A stretch of 64,000 bases of DNA, from assembly GCF_000261685.1 (NCBI RefSeq), contig NZ_AJQE01000044.1, positions 62,001 to 126,000 of the forward strand. Direction: 5' to 3'. Position numbers and translations under genes: made by a program. Every line of letters starts with the position of its first letter. Within the stretch, counting starts at the first letter, position 1. The notes under the pieces were generated by a model. The model made no database searches and was not told where the DNA came from. It worked only from the letters and a program-made list of their open reading frames with translations. The DNA comes from Bradyrhizobium genomosp. I (2014) (GTDB taxonomy: Bacteria > Pseudomonadota > Alphaproteobacteria > Rhizobiales > Xanthobacteraceae). Below, piece by piece: positions 55,797 to 62,593 of the stretch.

Positions 55797-56513
55797 CTAG
55801 CCGGCCGAATCTTCCTTGACGCCGCGTGCCACGATCTGCAGCGTGCCGTCGGCAAGCGGCCGCTGCAGCTTCAGGGCCTCGTCCAGAGGGGCCATCATCC
55901 AGGTCTCGACTTCGTCCGGCGTCGTCAGGATCACCGGCATCGCTTTGGGGTGGATTGCGCTGACCTCGGCGTTCGGCTCGGTCGTGAGGAACGCGTAGAG
56001 GTCGTTGGTCGTCTCGCCCTCCTTGACCTTCCGGACGGACGTCCAGTTGGTCCAGATGCCGGCGAAGCAGGCGAGCGGACGGGTCTCATCGAGCGCGAAC
56101 CAGATATCACCGCCCTCGGCCTTGTTGAACTCGCTGAAGGAGTTGAACGGCACCACGCAGCGGTTTTCGGCTCCCAGCCATCTCGTCCAGTGCTTGCTCT
56201 TCACGTTTCGGATGTTCGTCGTGCCGCCGTCCGGCTCCATTCTGAGCAATTCCTTGAAATCCACTGCCTTCCCTTTGGCCTGGAGCTTTTCGGCTCGCTT
56301 CTTCGTGGCGTCCATCAGCGCTTTTGATGACGATGGCATTCCCCATCGCGCCGTAGCGAGCTCGCGACCCTCGGCTCCGTTCCGCACGATCGGTGCCTTG
56401 TAGTCGGGAAAAACCCCCGGCATCGGCGCCAGGTTGCCAACGTATCGGTTCACGACGCGAAACAGCGCGCTGATCGCGGCTTGGTTGGTCGTGATCGAAT
56501 AAAGATTGCACAT
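55797..56513 (-). CDS. SOS response-associated peptidase-like protein (SRAP, YedK/HMCES family)
   Basis: The 238-residue protein starts with Met-Cys, so Cys2 becomes the N-terminal catalytic residue that forms a thiazolidine link to abasic sites in single-stranded DNA. Family markers are present: CNLYS, TNIRN with the conserved Asn, RCVVPFNSFSEF with the conserved Glu, and the C-terminal AIHPKAMPVIL with the active-site His. The start lies a few bases after the stop of the upstream zinc-ribbon gene. The operon is preceded by a LexA-type SOS box at 57419. It protects abasic sites during replication stress. Confidence 0.93.
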   Translation of the reverse strand: MCNLYSITTNQAAISALFRVVNRYVGNLAPMPGVFPDYKAPIVRNGAEGRELATARWGMPSSSKALMDATKKRAEKLQAKGKAVDFKELLRMEPDGGTTNIRNVKSKHWTRWLGAENRCVVPFNSFSEFNKAEGGDIWFALDETRPLACFAGIWTNWTSVRKVKEGETTNDLYAFLTTEPNAEVSAIHPKAMPVILTTPDEVETWMMAPLDEALKLQRPLADGTLQIVARGVKEDSAG

Positions 56514-56516
56514 CGG

Positions 56517-56966
56517 TCAGGATTCGATTCGAGGGTGGCGCGGCTGCCACGTCAACTGTAGCAGAGTCGCGGATGGACGCCGGCCCGCCTTGGCGCATTT
56601 GCGGCAGCGTAGCCGGCTGGCGAGATCGTGCACGAAGGTGGTCGGCGGGTGCTTCATCGCCGCGAGATCCACGTCGCTCGGCGTCTTGCAGCGCGCACAC
56701 CTGATCTCCAGCCAGGGGAAGCCTCCGTTCACGGCTTGGTCGATGGTCGGCGACGGATCGATCGGTTCGCCGTCACTCCACATCCGCTCGTTCCAGCTTT
56801 CGCAAAGCAGCTTATCGGCTTGCTGGATCATCGCCTCGCCTTTGGCCCGCATCTCCGCCGATTGGGCCGCCAGGATGTTGGCCATCGCGCGTGCCTTGCC
56901 GAGCTCTTTCGCCAGAGCCTTGCGATCGCCGCCCGACAGGGGCGTAGGGTGATACTTCGGGGCCAT
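56517..56966 (-). CDS. Zinc-ribbon-like small protein (149 residues)
   Basis: ATG 56966 opens a protein that starts MAPKYHPTPLSGGDRKALAKELGKARAMANILAA (helical) and ends with two Cys pairs, IRCARCKTPSDVDLA and LRCRKCAKAGRRPSA, the form of a zinc ribbon (CxxC ... CxxC). It is the middle gene of the minus-strand unit, ending three bases before the SRAP start. Related proteins in Bradyrhizobium are called hypothetical; a nucleic-acid-binding role follows from the ribbon. It resembles the upstream 131-residue protein in its last part. Confidence 0.7.
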   Translation of the reverse strand: MAPKYHPTPLSGGDRKALAKELGKARAMANILAAQSAEMRAKGEAMIQQADKLLCESWNERMWSDGEPIDPSPTIDQAVNGGFPWLEIRCARCKTPSDVDLAAMKHPPTTFVHDLASRLRCRKCAKAGRRPSATLLQLTWQPRHPRIES

Positions 56967-57012
56967 CCGGACATCCAGGCGCAAAGAGATCGGACCGGCA
57001 AATCCAGAGCGA

Positions 57013-57408
57013 CTACGGCGTCTCGAACGCTGGCCAGCGCCCGTCTTCTTCCTGCCTGCCGGTGCGCTGCTGGCAGGTGTTGTCGAGCAATCGCTGCGCC
57101 ACGTCCTTCCAGAACGCGTTGGCGCCATACAAGCGGACCGCATCGGCGGTCTGGATTTCCACCGTCCGCTCGCAGCGGCGGCAGGAGACGCGGAGTACGT
57201 GACGCTGAATTTCGGAGAGACGCCGCTGCCGCATTTGGGCTTCGGTCGTGCCGGCGCGAGGGTCTCTGAGGACGGATTCCCAGTATTCGGCTGGGAGAGA
57301 GGCGTCGGGGTCCGCAGTGGAAGGGCTCGGCCTACGGGCGGCTTCAGCGGCCAGCTTTTCCATCTGCTTCGGGGTCGGCATGCGCCAGCTCGCGGGTCGG
57401 TCGGTCAT
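57013..57408 (-). CDS. Small zinc-ribbon-type protein at the head of the SOS operon (131 residues)
   Basis: From ATG 57408 the protein has an N-terminal charged helix and a pair of Cys in VSCRRCERTVEIQTADAVRLYGANAFWKDVAQRLLDNTCQQRTG, so one CxxC pair and a single later Cys. It is smaller than, but related in layout to, the next gene. A LexA-type box (57419-57433) sits 11 bp upstream of the start, so this gene and those downstream are probably SOS induced. Function unknown. Confidence 0.7.
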   Translation of the reverse strand: MTDRPASWRMPTPKQMEKLAAEAARRPSPSTADPDASLPAEYWESVLRDPRAGTTEAQMRQRRLSEIQRHVLRVSCRRCERTVEIQTADAVRLYGANAFWKDVAQRLLDNTCQQRTGRQEEDGRWPAFETP

Positions 57409-57418
57409 GCCTGAATTA

Positions 57419-57433
57419 GAACATAACAAGAAC
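57419..57433. promoter_or_regulatory. LexA-type SOS box (GAAC-N7-GAAC)
   Basis: GAAC at 57419 and GAAC at 57430 are separated by exactly seven bases (ATAACAA), the canonical alphaproteobacterial SOS operator. It lies 11 bp before the start codon of the minus-strand operon that contains the SRAP gene and the dinB stump. It is also 122 bp upstream of ku on the other strand. Confidence 0.8.
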
Positions 57434-57497
57434 AAATGTCGAGTCCGACGAGGGCAGCTGCTGAGAAAAATCCTCCTATGGGACGGCTCGCGATGTC

Positions 57498-57523
57498 GGA
57501 ACCAAGCCTGGTTAGTTCGTCTT
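57498..57523 (+). promoter_or_regulatory. Weak EcfG-like promoter upstream of ku
   Basis: GGAAC at 57498 is followed after 17 bases by TCTT, which agrees only in the final TT with the CGTT -10 consensus. The start of ku is 31 bp further on. Ku regulation by the general stress sigma factor is known in rhizobia, so the site is worth noting. Confidence 0.35.
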
Positions 57524-57554
57524 GAATCCGGCATCAGTAATGGAGTTCCCCGCG

Positions 57555-58487
57555 ATGGCCCCCCGCGCCAACTGGAAAGGCTTCCTGCGTCTTTCCCTCG
57601 TCACCTGTCCGGTTGCGCTCTATCCGGCTACCTCGGAATCCGAAAAGGTCTCGTTCAACCAGCTGAACCGAAAGACCGGCCATCGGATCAAGTACGCCAA
57701 GGTCGACGCCGACACCGGCGAGGAGGTCGACAATGAGGACATCGTCAAAGGCTACAAGATTGATACCGATACCTTCATCGAGGTGACCAAGGAGGAGCTT
57801 GAGAACGTCGCGCTGGAATCGACACGAACCATCGAGATTGACGAGTTCGTCGACCGCAGCGAGATCGATCCGCGATATCTCATTCGCCCCTACTATCTGC
57901 GTCCCGACGGTAAAGTCGGGCACGATGCCTTCGCCGTCATTCGGGAAACCATCCGCGAGATGAACAAGGTCGCGATCGGCCGCGTGGTCCTGACCAATCG
58001 CGAGCACATCATCGCGCTGGAGCCGCTGGACAAAGGCCTGATGGGAACGCTGTTGCGATATCCCTACGAAGTTCGCTCAGCTGATGAGTATTTCGACGAC
58101 ATCCAGGATGTCAAAGTTACCAAGGACATGCTCGATCTCGCCAAGCACATCGTCAATCAGAAGGCCGGCCATTTCGAGCCGGATAAGTTCGAAGACCAGT
58201 ACGAAACTGCCCTCATCGATCTCATCAATCAGAAGCGCGCCGGCAAACCCATCACAGCGAAGGCGCGTCCTCAGGGCGAGAATATCGTTGATCTGATGGA
58301 CGCGCTGCGCAAGAGCATCGGACGAGACACCACGGGCCCGACAGAGGCGCCGAAGAAGACAGCCAAGAAGCCGCGCAAGGCGACCGCTGGGCAGAAGGAA
58401 ATGCTGATGCCGATCACCGGCAAAAAAACGGCGAAGGAGGGCGCGGCCAAGAAGCCGGCTGCAAAGCCGCAGCGAAAGTCGGCCTAG
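57555..58487 (+). CDS. ku: Ku, NHEJ end-binding protein
   Basis: ATG 57555 follows GGAG with a nine-base spacing and gives 310 residues. It begins APRANWKGFLRLSLVTCPVALYPA and has the Ku core: TGHRIKYAKVDADTGEEV, KGYKIDTDTFIEVTKEEL, EIDEFVDRSEIDPRYLIRPYYL, GRVVLTNREHIIALEP. The C-terminal tail is Lys/Ala-rich, as in bacterial Ku proteins. It binds DNA ends as a homodimer and recruits LigD. The two stand-alone ligase genes and rnhB downstream are its likely partners. An EcfG-like element lies upstream. Confidence 0.95.
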   Translation: MAPRANWKGFLRLSLVTCPVALYPATSESEKVSFNQLNRKTGHRIKYAKVDADTGEEVDNEDIVKGYKIDTDTFIEVTKEELENVALESTRTIEIDEFVDRSEIDPRYLIRPYYLRPDGKVGHDAFAVIRETIREMNKVAIGRVVLTNREHIIALEPLDKGLMGTLLRYPYEVRSADEYFDDIQDVKVTKDMLDLAKHIVNQKAGHFEPDKFEDQYETALIDLINQKRAGKPITAKARPQGENIVDLMDALRKSIGRDTTGPTEAPKKTAKKPRKATAGQKEMLMPITGKKTAKEGAAKKPAAKPQRKSA

Positions 58488-58836
58488 CCTATCGTGAAGC
58501 ACCGGTCACGCCAGACGGTCGCTCCTTCGTCATCCGCGCAGGCTCTGGCGGATGGTAAATCCCATCTCGACGAGATCGCCTGAGACTATCGCGTTGCCCG
58601 GCAGAACGGCGACCGCTCGAGGCCGAACCAACGGCGCATAGAGCCGTCGACCTCGCGTTTTGCAGCGTAGTCTTTCAGCCTAATCAGCTCGGTTTTGGCA
58701 GCTTCGGCCGGAGAGGCGATTCATTGGTGGCGAGACGCAGCTGTGGGTGCAGTGCACCGTCCCCAAAGTTTAACATGCTTGAATCCCAAGCGGGCGAAAC
58801 CGCGCTAGGATTAAATTTTCCCTTAGGGGGCAGCTT
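58488..58836. other. Intergenic after ku
   Basis: No gene is visible. Just before 58837 the sequence AGGGGGCAGCTT provides the ribosome-binding site for the next small gene. Confidence 0.4.
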
Positions 58837-59037
58837 ATGTTCGACACGGCAACCACCGCGCTTTTGCGCGCGGTTCTCGATGAAGTCTGTGAAAGCGTCT
58901 CGCACCGCGAGATCGGGGCACGTACCCACGTCGCGTCGAAAATCCTAGAGGCTGCGACGAGAGGCGAGTTTTCTCCCGAAGGTCTCAAACAGATTGGTCG
59001 CGACGCCCTCTCGCACGCGCCGACGATGTGGCGCTGA
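58837..59037 (+). CDS. Small hypothetical protein (66 residues), paralogue of 30396-30605
   Basis: ATG 58837 has AGGGGG upstream. The helical protein (LLRAVLDEVCESVSHREIGARTHVASKILEAATRGEFSPEGLKQIGRDALSHA) is clearly of the same family as the 69-residue protein at 30396-30605. It lies between ku and the winged-helix-like gene and is probably in the repair operon. Function unknown. Confidence 0.7.
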   Translation: MFDTATTALLRAVLDEVCESVSHREIGARTHVASKILEAATRGEFSPEGLKQIGRDALSHAPTMWR

Positions 59038-59050
59038 TCGCGGGGCGGAC

Positions 59051-59467
59051 GTGAACCTTCAAGTCACCGTCCTGAAGATTTTGGTAGCTTATCCGGACGG
59101 CTTTGCCGTGATGGAGGACCTCAAGAGGGATATGGCCATCCTGGCAACGAGTGGTCGCGACTGGGCGGACCGGACCAGGCGCCTCGCGGCCAAAGTGCCC
59201 GACCTCGACATCTTCTCACAAGGATTGGTCGAACGGATAAGCGGAGGATGGAAGATCACGTCCAAAGGACGGGCGTTGCTCGAATTGATGGAAGCGCGGC
59301 CAACGGCCTTGGAAAGGGCCGAGGCCCCTCCGGTTGTGGAGACGAGTGCGACCTCGTCGGCGCCTGTTCCTCCGCTGCCGCAGCCTGCCGATCGTGCCAA
59401 ACGGCGGCGCGAAAGACGTGAACGTCGGCGCGCGGCGCGCGAACGGGCAAGAGCAAACGCCTCTTGA
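59051..59467 (+). CDS. Small winged-helix-like protein with basic tail (138 residues)
   Basis: A GTG at 59051 follows GGGGCGG. The first 80 residues (NLQVTVLKILVAYPDGFAVMEDLKRDMAILATSGRDWADRTRRLAAKVPDLDIFSQGLVERISGGWKITSKGRALL) have the helix-helix-wing order of a winged helix, a family widely seen in rhizobia. The tail is Pro-rich, then strongly basic (RAKRRRERRERRRAARERARA). It would bind nucleic acid, but no target is known. It follows the 66-residue gene after 13 bp. Confidence 0.7.
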   Translation: MNLQVTVLKILVAYPDGFAVMEDLKRDMAILATSGRDWADRTRRLAAKVPDLDIFSQGLVERISGGWKITSKGRALLELMEARPTALERAEAPPVVETSATSSAPVPPLPQPADRAKRRRERRERRRAARERARANAS

Positions 59468-59805
59468 GGTAGCGACTGAGGCAAGAAAAATCCGCCAAAT
59501 GGGAGCAGCAGTTTGATAGTCCCGGACTGTCGATTTTGCCTCCCCAGCCCCAAGCGTACCGCCGTTACCTTGTTTGCCGCCATGCCGGTCCCGATCTACT
59601 CGGGACGGCGACTGAGCACGGGTCCTTCTACCGAGCCGGCGAGCGACAATATAGCGAGGAAATGGAGGCCGACCCGCGCGGGAGAGCTGGCCGGGTTCCT
59701 TTTGAAAGGGCGTTGCGCGGTCGGTGAGGCTGTATAGCTACTTCAGACAATCGCCATAAAGTTCACTGACATGCTCCCCAACAGTCAATCTTCACGAAGG
59801 CCGTA
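59468..59805. other. Intergenic before rnhB
   Basis: Short frames (59513-59737, 59536-59727) show no family I recognise and have no ribosome-binding site. Nothing else is supported. Confidence 0.4.
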
Positions 59806-60630
59806 ATGTCCCAGTACTCACTCGATGTATTGCGTCAGCGCTATGTCGTCGAGAAAAGACCGCTCGAGGCCAGCGTCGAGCAGATCTTGCGGGCCGACAC
59901 CCGCGCCGGAGCGCGTGCCATCCTGGCTACAATCGATAAACGCCGCTTCGAAAATAGGTCCGAAGGGCAGCGCCTTCGCAAGATGCTCCGCTTCGAGTCC
60001 TCTCTCTGGGAAAGCGGCCATCATGCCGTGGCAGGCGTGGATGAGGCCGGAATGAGCCCCCTCGCTGGACCAGTCTCCGCTGGCGCCGTGATCCTGAAAC
60101 CTGGCACGCGGATAGTCGGGATCGACGACTCGAAAAAACTCGACGCCGCGGCTCGCGAAGAACTCGCGAAGGAGATCAAGGAAAAGGCGGAGTTTTGGTC
60201 CGTGGCGTTCGTCGAGGTCGAGGAGATCGACGCGATCAACATCTATTGGGCGGGCATTCAGTCCATGCAGCGTGCGGTCCGGGGGCTAGGCTTGACACCG
60301 CAGCACTTGCTGATCGATGCGAAGCGGTTGAAGGACATCGACATCCCTCAGCAGACTATTATCAAGGGCGACGCAAAGTCCGCCAGCATCGCGGCCGCCT
60401 CCATCCTCGCGAAAGTCGAGCGCGACGCCGTCATGCGGACGCTCGACGTGCGACACCCCGGCTATGGCTTCGCGGATCACAAGGGCTACCCGGTGCCGGC
60501 TCATTATGAAGCGCTCGCCAGACTCGGCGCATGCGCAGCTCACCGGCGATCGTTCGGACCGGTACGTAAGGCTCTCGGGTTGCCGCCACTGCCGCCGTGG
60601 CCTTCGGCATCTGAGCGCACCGCCGGCTGA
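59806..60630 (+). CDS. rnhB: Ribonuclease HII-type protein with altered GRG motif
   Basis: The 274-residue protein has a 70-residue N-terminal extension and then the RNase HII fold: GVDEAG (first Asp and Glu), LLIDAKRL (third acidic residue), GDAKSASIAAASILAKVERD (fourth Asp region) and a C-terminal HPGYGFADHKGYPV. The catalytic acids appear intact, but the GRG-type motif right after DEAG, which senses the ribonucleotide 2'-OH, reads GMSP instead of GRGP. The enzyme normally removes single ribonucleotides from DNA. It lies beside ku and two LigD-type ligases, where the polymerase partner is known to add ribonucleotides. A changed specificity is possible. Confidence 0.85.
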   Translation: MSQYSLDVLRQRYVVEKRPLEASVEQILRADTRAGARAILATIDKRRFENRSEGQRLRKMLRFESSLWESGHHAVAGVDEAGMSPLAGPVSAGAVILKPGTRIVGIDDSKKLDAAAREELAKEIKEKAEFWSVAFVEVEEIDAINIYWAGIQSMQRAVRGLGLTPQHLLIDAKRLKDIDIPQQTIIKGDAKSASIAAASILAKVERDAVMRTLDVRHPGYGFADHKGYPVPAHYEALARLGACAAHRRSFGPVRKALGLPPLPPWPSASERTAG

Positions 60631-60661
60631 ACTCTCAGTCGTACGCTTCGTCTGGGCGGCA

Positions 60662-61609
60662 TTAATTTCGCGACCGGCTCCTTTCGCGAACGACGTCCTT
60701 CGGGTTCTTGTCGGAGCGCAGGCCGAGATAGACCGGCTGGCGCAGCTCGCCCTTGCTCGTCCACTCCGCGAACTTCACTTCCGCGACCAGCGAAGGGCGC
60801 ACCCAGGTCGTGCCCCCCTCATCCTTCACCTTGGCAGGAAAGGGCGACTTCGCCGTCTTGAGCTTCATGAGCTTGCCGTGAAGCTCTTCGAGAACTTGGT
60901 GGCTGAAGCCGGTGCCAACGTGGCCTATGTACCGCCATGCATCCCCTTCGCGTACCGCGAGGACGAGAGCGCCGAAGAAAGGCCGGGTTCGCCTCGGCGC
61001 CGTGAAGCCGGCGATCACGACCTCTTGCCGCTGCGCGGTCTTCACCTTCAGCCAGTCGGCGGTCCGGCGTCCGGACGCGTACGGGCTATCGGCGCGCTTG
61101 GCCATGATGCCTTCGAGATGTCTCCGCTCGGCTTCTGCAAAGAACTTCGTTCCCTTGCCTTTGCGGTGGTTGCTGAACGCGATGAGCTTGTGGCGCGGAA
61201 GGATGGCCTTGAGCCGCTTCTTGCGCTCGAGGAGCGGCAGCGCACGCAGGTCCTCATCGTCTGCGAACGTGAGGTCGAAGGCGCAATACAGGAGCTTCGC
61301 CTCATGGCGCAGCGCGTTTTGAAGCAACTGGAAATGCGAGACGCCGTCCTTTCCGATCGCGACGAGCTCCCCGTCGATCACGGCATCGCCCTTCACGCCC
61401 TCCAGCGCTTTGGCGACCTCGATATAGCTGCGGCTGATGATCTTGCCATTTCGGCTGTAGAGCGCAACCTTGCCTCGCCGGATTTCGGCGATCATCCGGA
61501 AGCCGTCATACTTGTCCTCGAAAACCCAGCCGGGATCGTCGAACGGCGCGTCGGTGAGCGTAGCGAGCATCGGCTGCAGGCGCTTGGGCAGGGTCGACGT
61601 CCGGCTCAT
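60662..61609 (-). CDS. Stand-alone LigD-type ATP-dependent DNA ligase (copy 1)
   Basis: ATG 61609 gives about 315 residues. The adenylation motif EDKYDGFR carries the nucleophilic Lys; YSRNGKIIS, DGELVAI, EGIMAKR and DWLKVK are motifs of the nucleotidyltransferase domain, and the OB-fold follows (HVGTGFSHQ, RPSLVAEVKFAEWT). Polymerase and phosphoesterase domains of full LigD are absent, so this is a ligase-only form. It seals breaks held by Ku. An EcfG-type promoter (61668-61693) lies 59 bp upstream. It is convergent with rnhB. Confidence 0.93.
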   Translation of the reverse strand: MSRTSTLPKRLQPMLATLTDAPFDDPGWVFEDKYDGFRMIAEIRRGKVALYSRNGKIISRSYIEVAKALEGVKGDAVIDGELVAIGKDGVSHFQLLQNALRHEAKLLYCAFDLTFADDEDLRALPLLERKKRLKAILPRHKLIAFSNHRKGKGTKFFAEAERRHLEGIMAKRADSPYASGRRTADWLKVKTAQRQEVVIAGFTAPRRTRPFFGALVLAVREGDAWRYIGHVGTGFSHQVLEELHGKLMKLKTAKSPFPAKVKDEGGTTWVRPSLVAEVKFAEWTSKGELRQPVYLGLRSDKNPKDVVRERSRSRN

Positions 61610-61665
61610 CGAGGCCAATCCTTAAGAGCACGTTGCGAAATGCATGGACGTCCTTCAAGGATTAG

Positions 61666-61691
61666 GGAACGCTTCGGGGCCGCGTCGTGTT
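61666..61691 (+). promoter_or_regulatory. Overlapping divergent EcfG-like promoter toward the coiled-coil gene
   Basis: GGAAC at 61666 is followed after 17 bases by TGTT (61688). This differs from the CGTT consensus at one base. It faces the coiled-coil gene at 61749 and overlaps, on the opposite strand, the better promoter of the ligase gene. Confidence 0.5.
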
Positions 61692-61693
61692 CC
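61668..61693 (-). promoter_or_regulatory. EcfG-type (general stress) promoter of the ligase gene
   Basis: Minus-strand GGAAC (61693-61689) and CGTT (61671-61668) are separated by exactly 17 bases, a perfect match to the alphaproteobacterial EcfG consensus. The ligase start is about 59 bp downstream. Confidence 0.75.
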
Positions 61694-61748
61694 GCAGGCT
61701 CCGTGGCATGCGACGTTGACGCTCGATTAAGGAGGGCGGATCAGACCG

Positions 61749-62366
61749 ATGGCGAGAAAACTGAAAACTTTTCAGACTTCGCTGGGCTTCTTCGATCTGG
61801 CGATCGCCGCCCCCTCGATGAAAGCGGCCCTGGAGGCCTGGGGCGCCAACAGCAACCTCTTCCACCAGGGCGCAGCGAGGGAAAGCGACGATCCGGACGT
61901 CATCGCTGCGGCCATGAAGAAGCCGGGTGTCGTTCTCAGGCGCCCGGTCGGATCCAACCGATCCTTCAGCGAGCAAGCCGAACTGCCCTCCGATCTCGGC
62001 GGGGACAGAAGATCGACGAACGCCCCGCGCAAATCGAAGGGCCAAATTGTGAAGAAGCCTTCCTCGCGTCCCGTCGACAAGACGGCCGAGCGGAAGGCTG
62101 CGCTTGCCTACGAGCGGGAGGAGAGGCGCCGGGAGAGTGAACGGGCGAGGGAGGAGGCCGCCAGGCAGAGAGAACGTGAGCGCCGTCAGCAGGCCGTCGA
62201 CAAGGCGCAGGCTGCGCTGGACAAGGCGGAGCAGGAGCACGCGAAGCGGGCTGCCGCCATCCAGGCCGAGGTTGAGGCTCTCGCGAAGAGATCGCAAACC
62301 GAAGACGATCGCTGGAATAAGGAGAGGGAGCGATTGGAAGCTGCGCTGCAGCGTGCGCGGAATTAG
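61749..62366 (+). CDS. Coiled-coil TolA-like protein of the NHEJ region (205 residues)
   Basis: The N-terminal 95 residues (ARKLKTFQTSLGFFDLAIAAPSMKAALEAWGANSNLFHQGAARESDD) form a small conserved domain I have seen in rhizobial NHEJ neighbourhoods; the rest is a strongly charged coiled coil (EREERRRESERAREEAARQRERERRQQAVDKAQAALDKAEQEHAKR), often labelled TolA-like from composition alone. No signal peptide or membrane segment, so an envelope role is unlikely. It is divergent from the ligase gene, and an EcfG-like promoter overlaps the region between them. Confidence 0.8.
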   Translation: MARKLKTFQTSLGFFDLAIAAPSMKAALEAWGANSNLFHQGAARESDDPDVIAAAMKKPGVVLRRPVGSNRSFSEQAELPSDLGGDRRSTNAPRKSKGQIVKKPSSRPVDKTAERKAALAYEREERRRESERAREEAARQRERERRQQAVDKAQAALDKAEQEHAKRAAAIQAEVEALAKRSQTEDDRWNKERERLEAALQRARN

Positions 62367-62425
62367 CTTCTTGGCAGTTCTTGCTCGGCGGCACCGAGGG
62401 AAGCCAAAGGGTTGCCGTCAAGCGA

Positions 62426-62593
62426 TCATCGTTCGGGGGCTGGTGCGCGCGCTGCGGCTCGGTTCACCGTGGTGCGGTCCGCTCGGTCCTCGGGAGCGAG
62501 CTCCATGACCGCTTGATGCAGCTCGGCCGGAATCGTCAGGGGACTTTCCGGGGGCTTGTTCGCCCATTGCCAGAAGCGGTCGAACGCATCCAT
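62426..62593 (-). CDS. Small protein coupled to the second ligase (55 residues)
   Basis: On the minus strand ATG 62593 shares one base with the stop of the second ligase gene (TAATG). The product MDAFDRFWQWANKPPESPLTIPAELHQAVMELAPEDRADRTTVNRAAARA.. has a helix with W-rich beginning and a second helix after a Pro turn. I recognise similar small proteins behind ligase genes in rhizobia; no function is known. Translational coupling to the ligase is the strongest evidence that it is real. Confidence 0.75.
   Translation of the reverse strand: MDAFDRFWQWANKPPESPLTIPAELHQAVMELAPEDRADRTTVNRAAARAPAPER

Noticed and set aside
60464..62140. Long open frame of 558 codons on the plus strand
   Set aside because: It runs antisense through the ligase gene and the start of the coiled-coil gene; the ligase motifs on the minus strand and the coiled-coil protein in another frame are clear, so this is a shadow.
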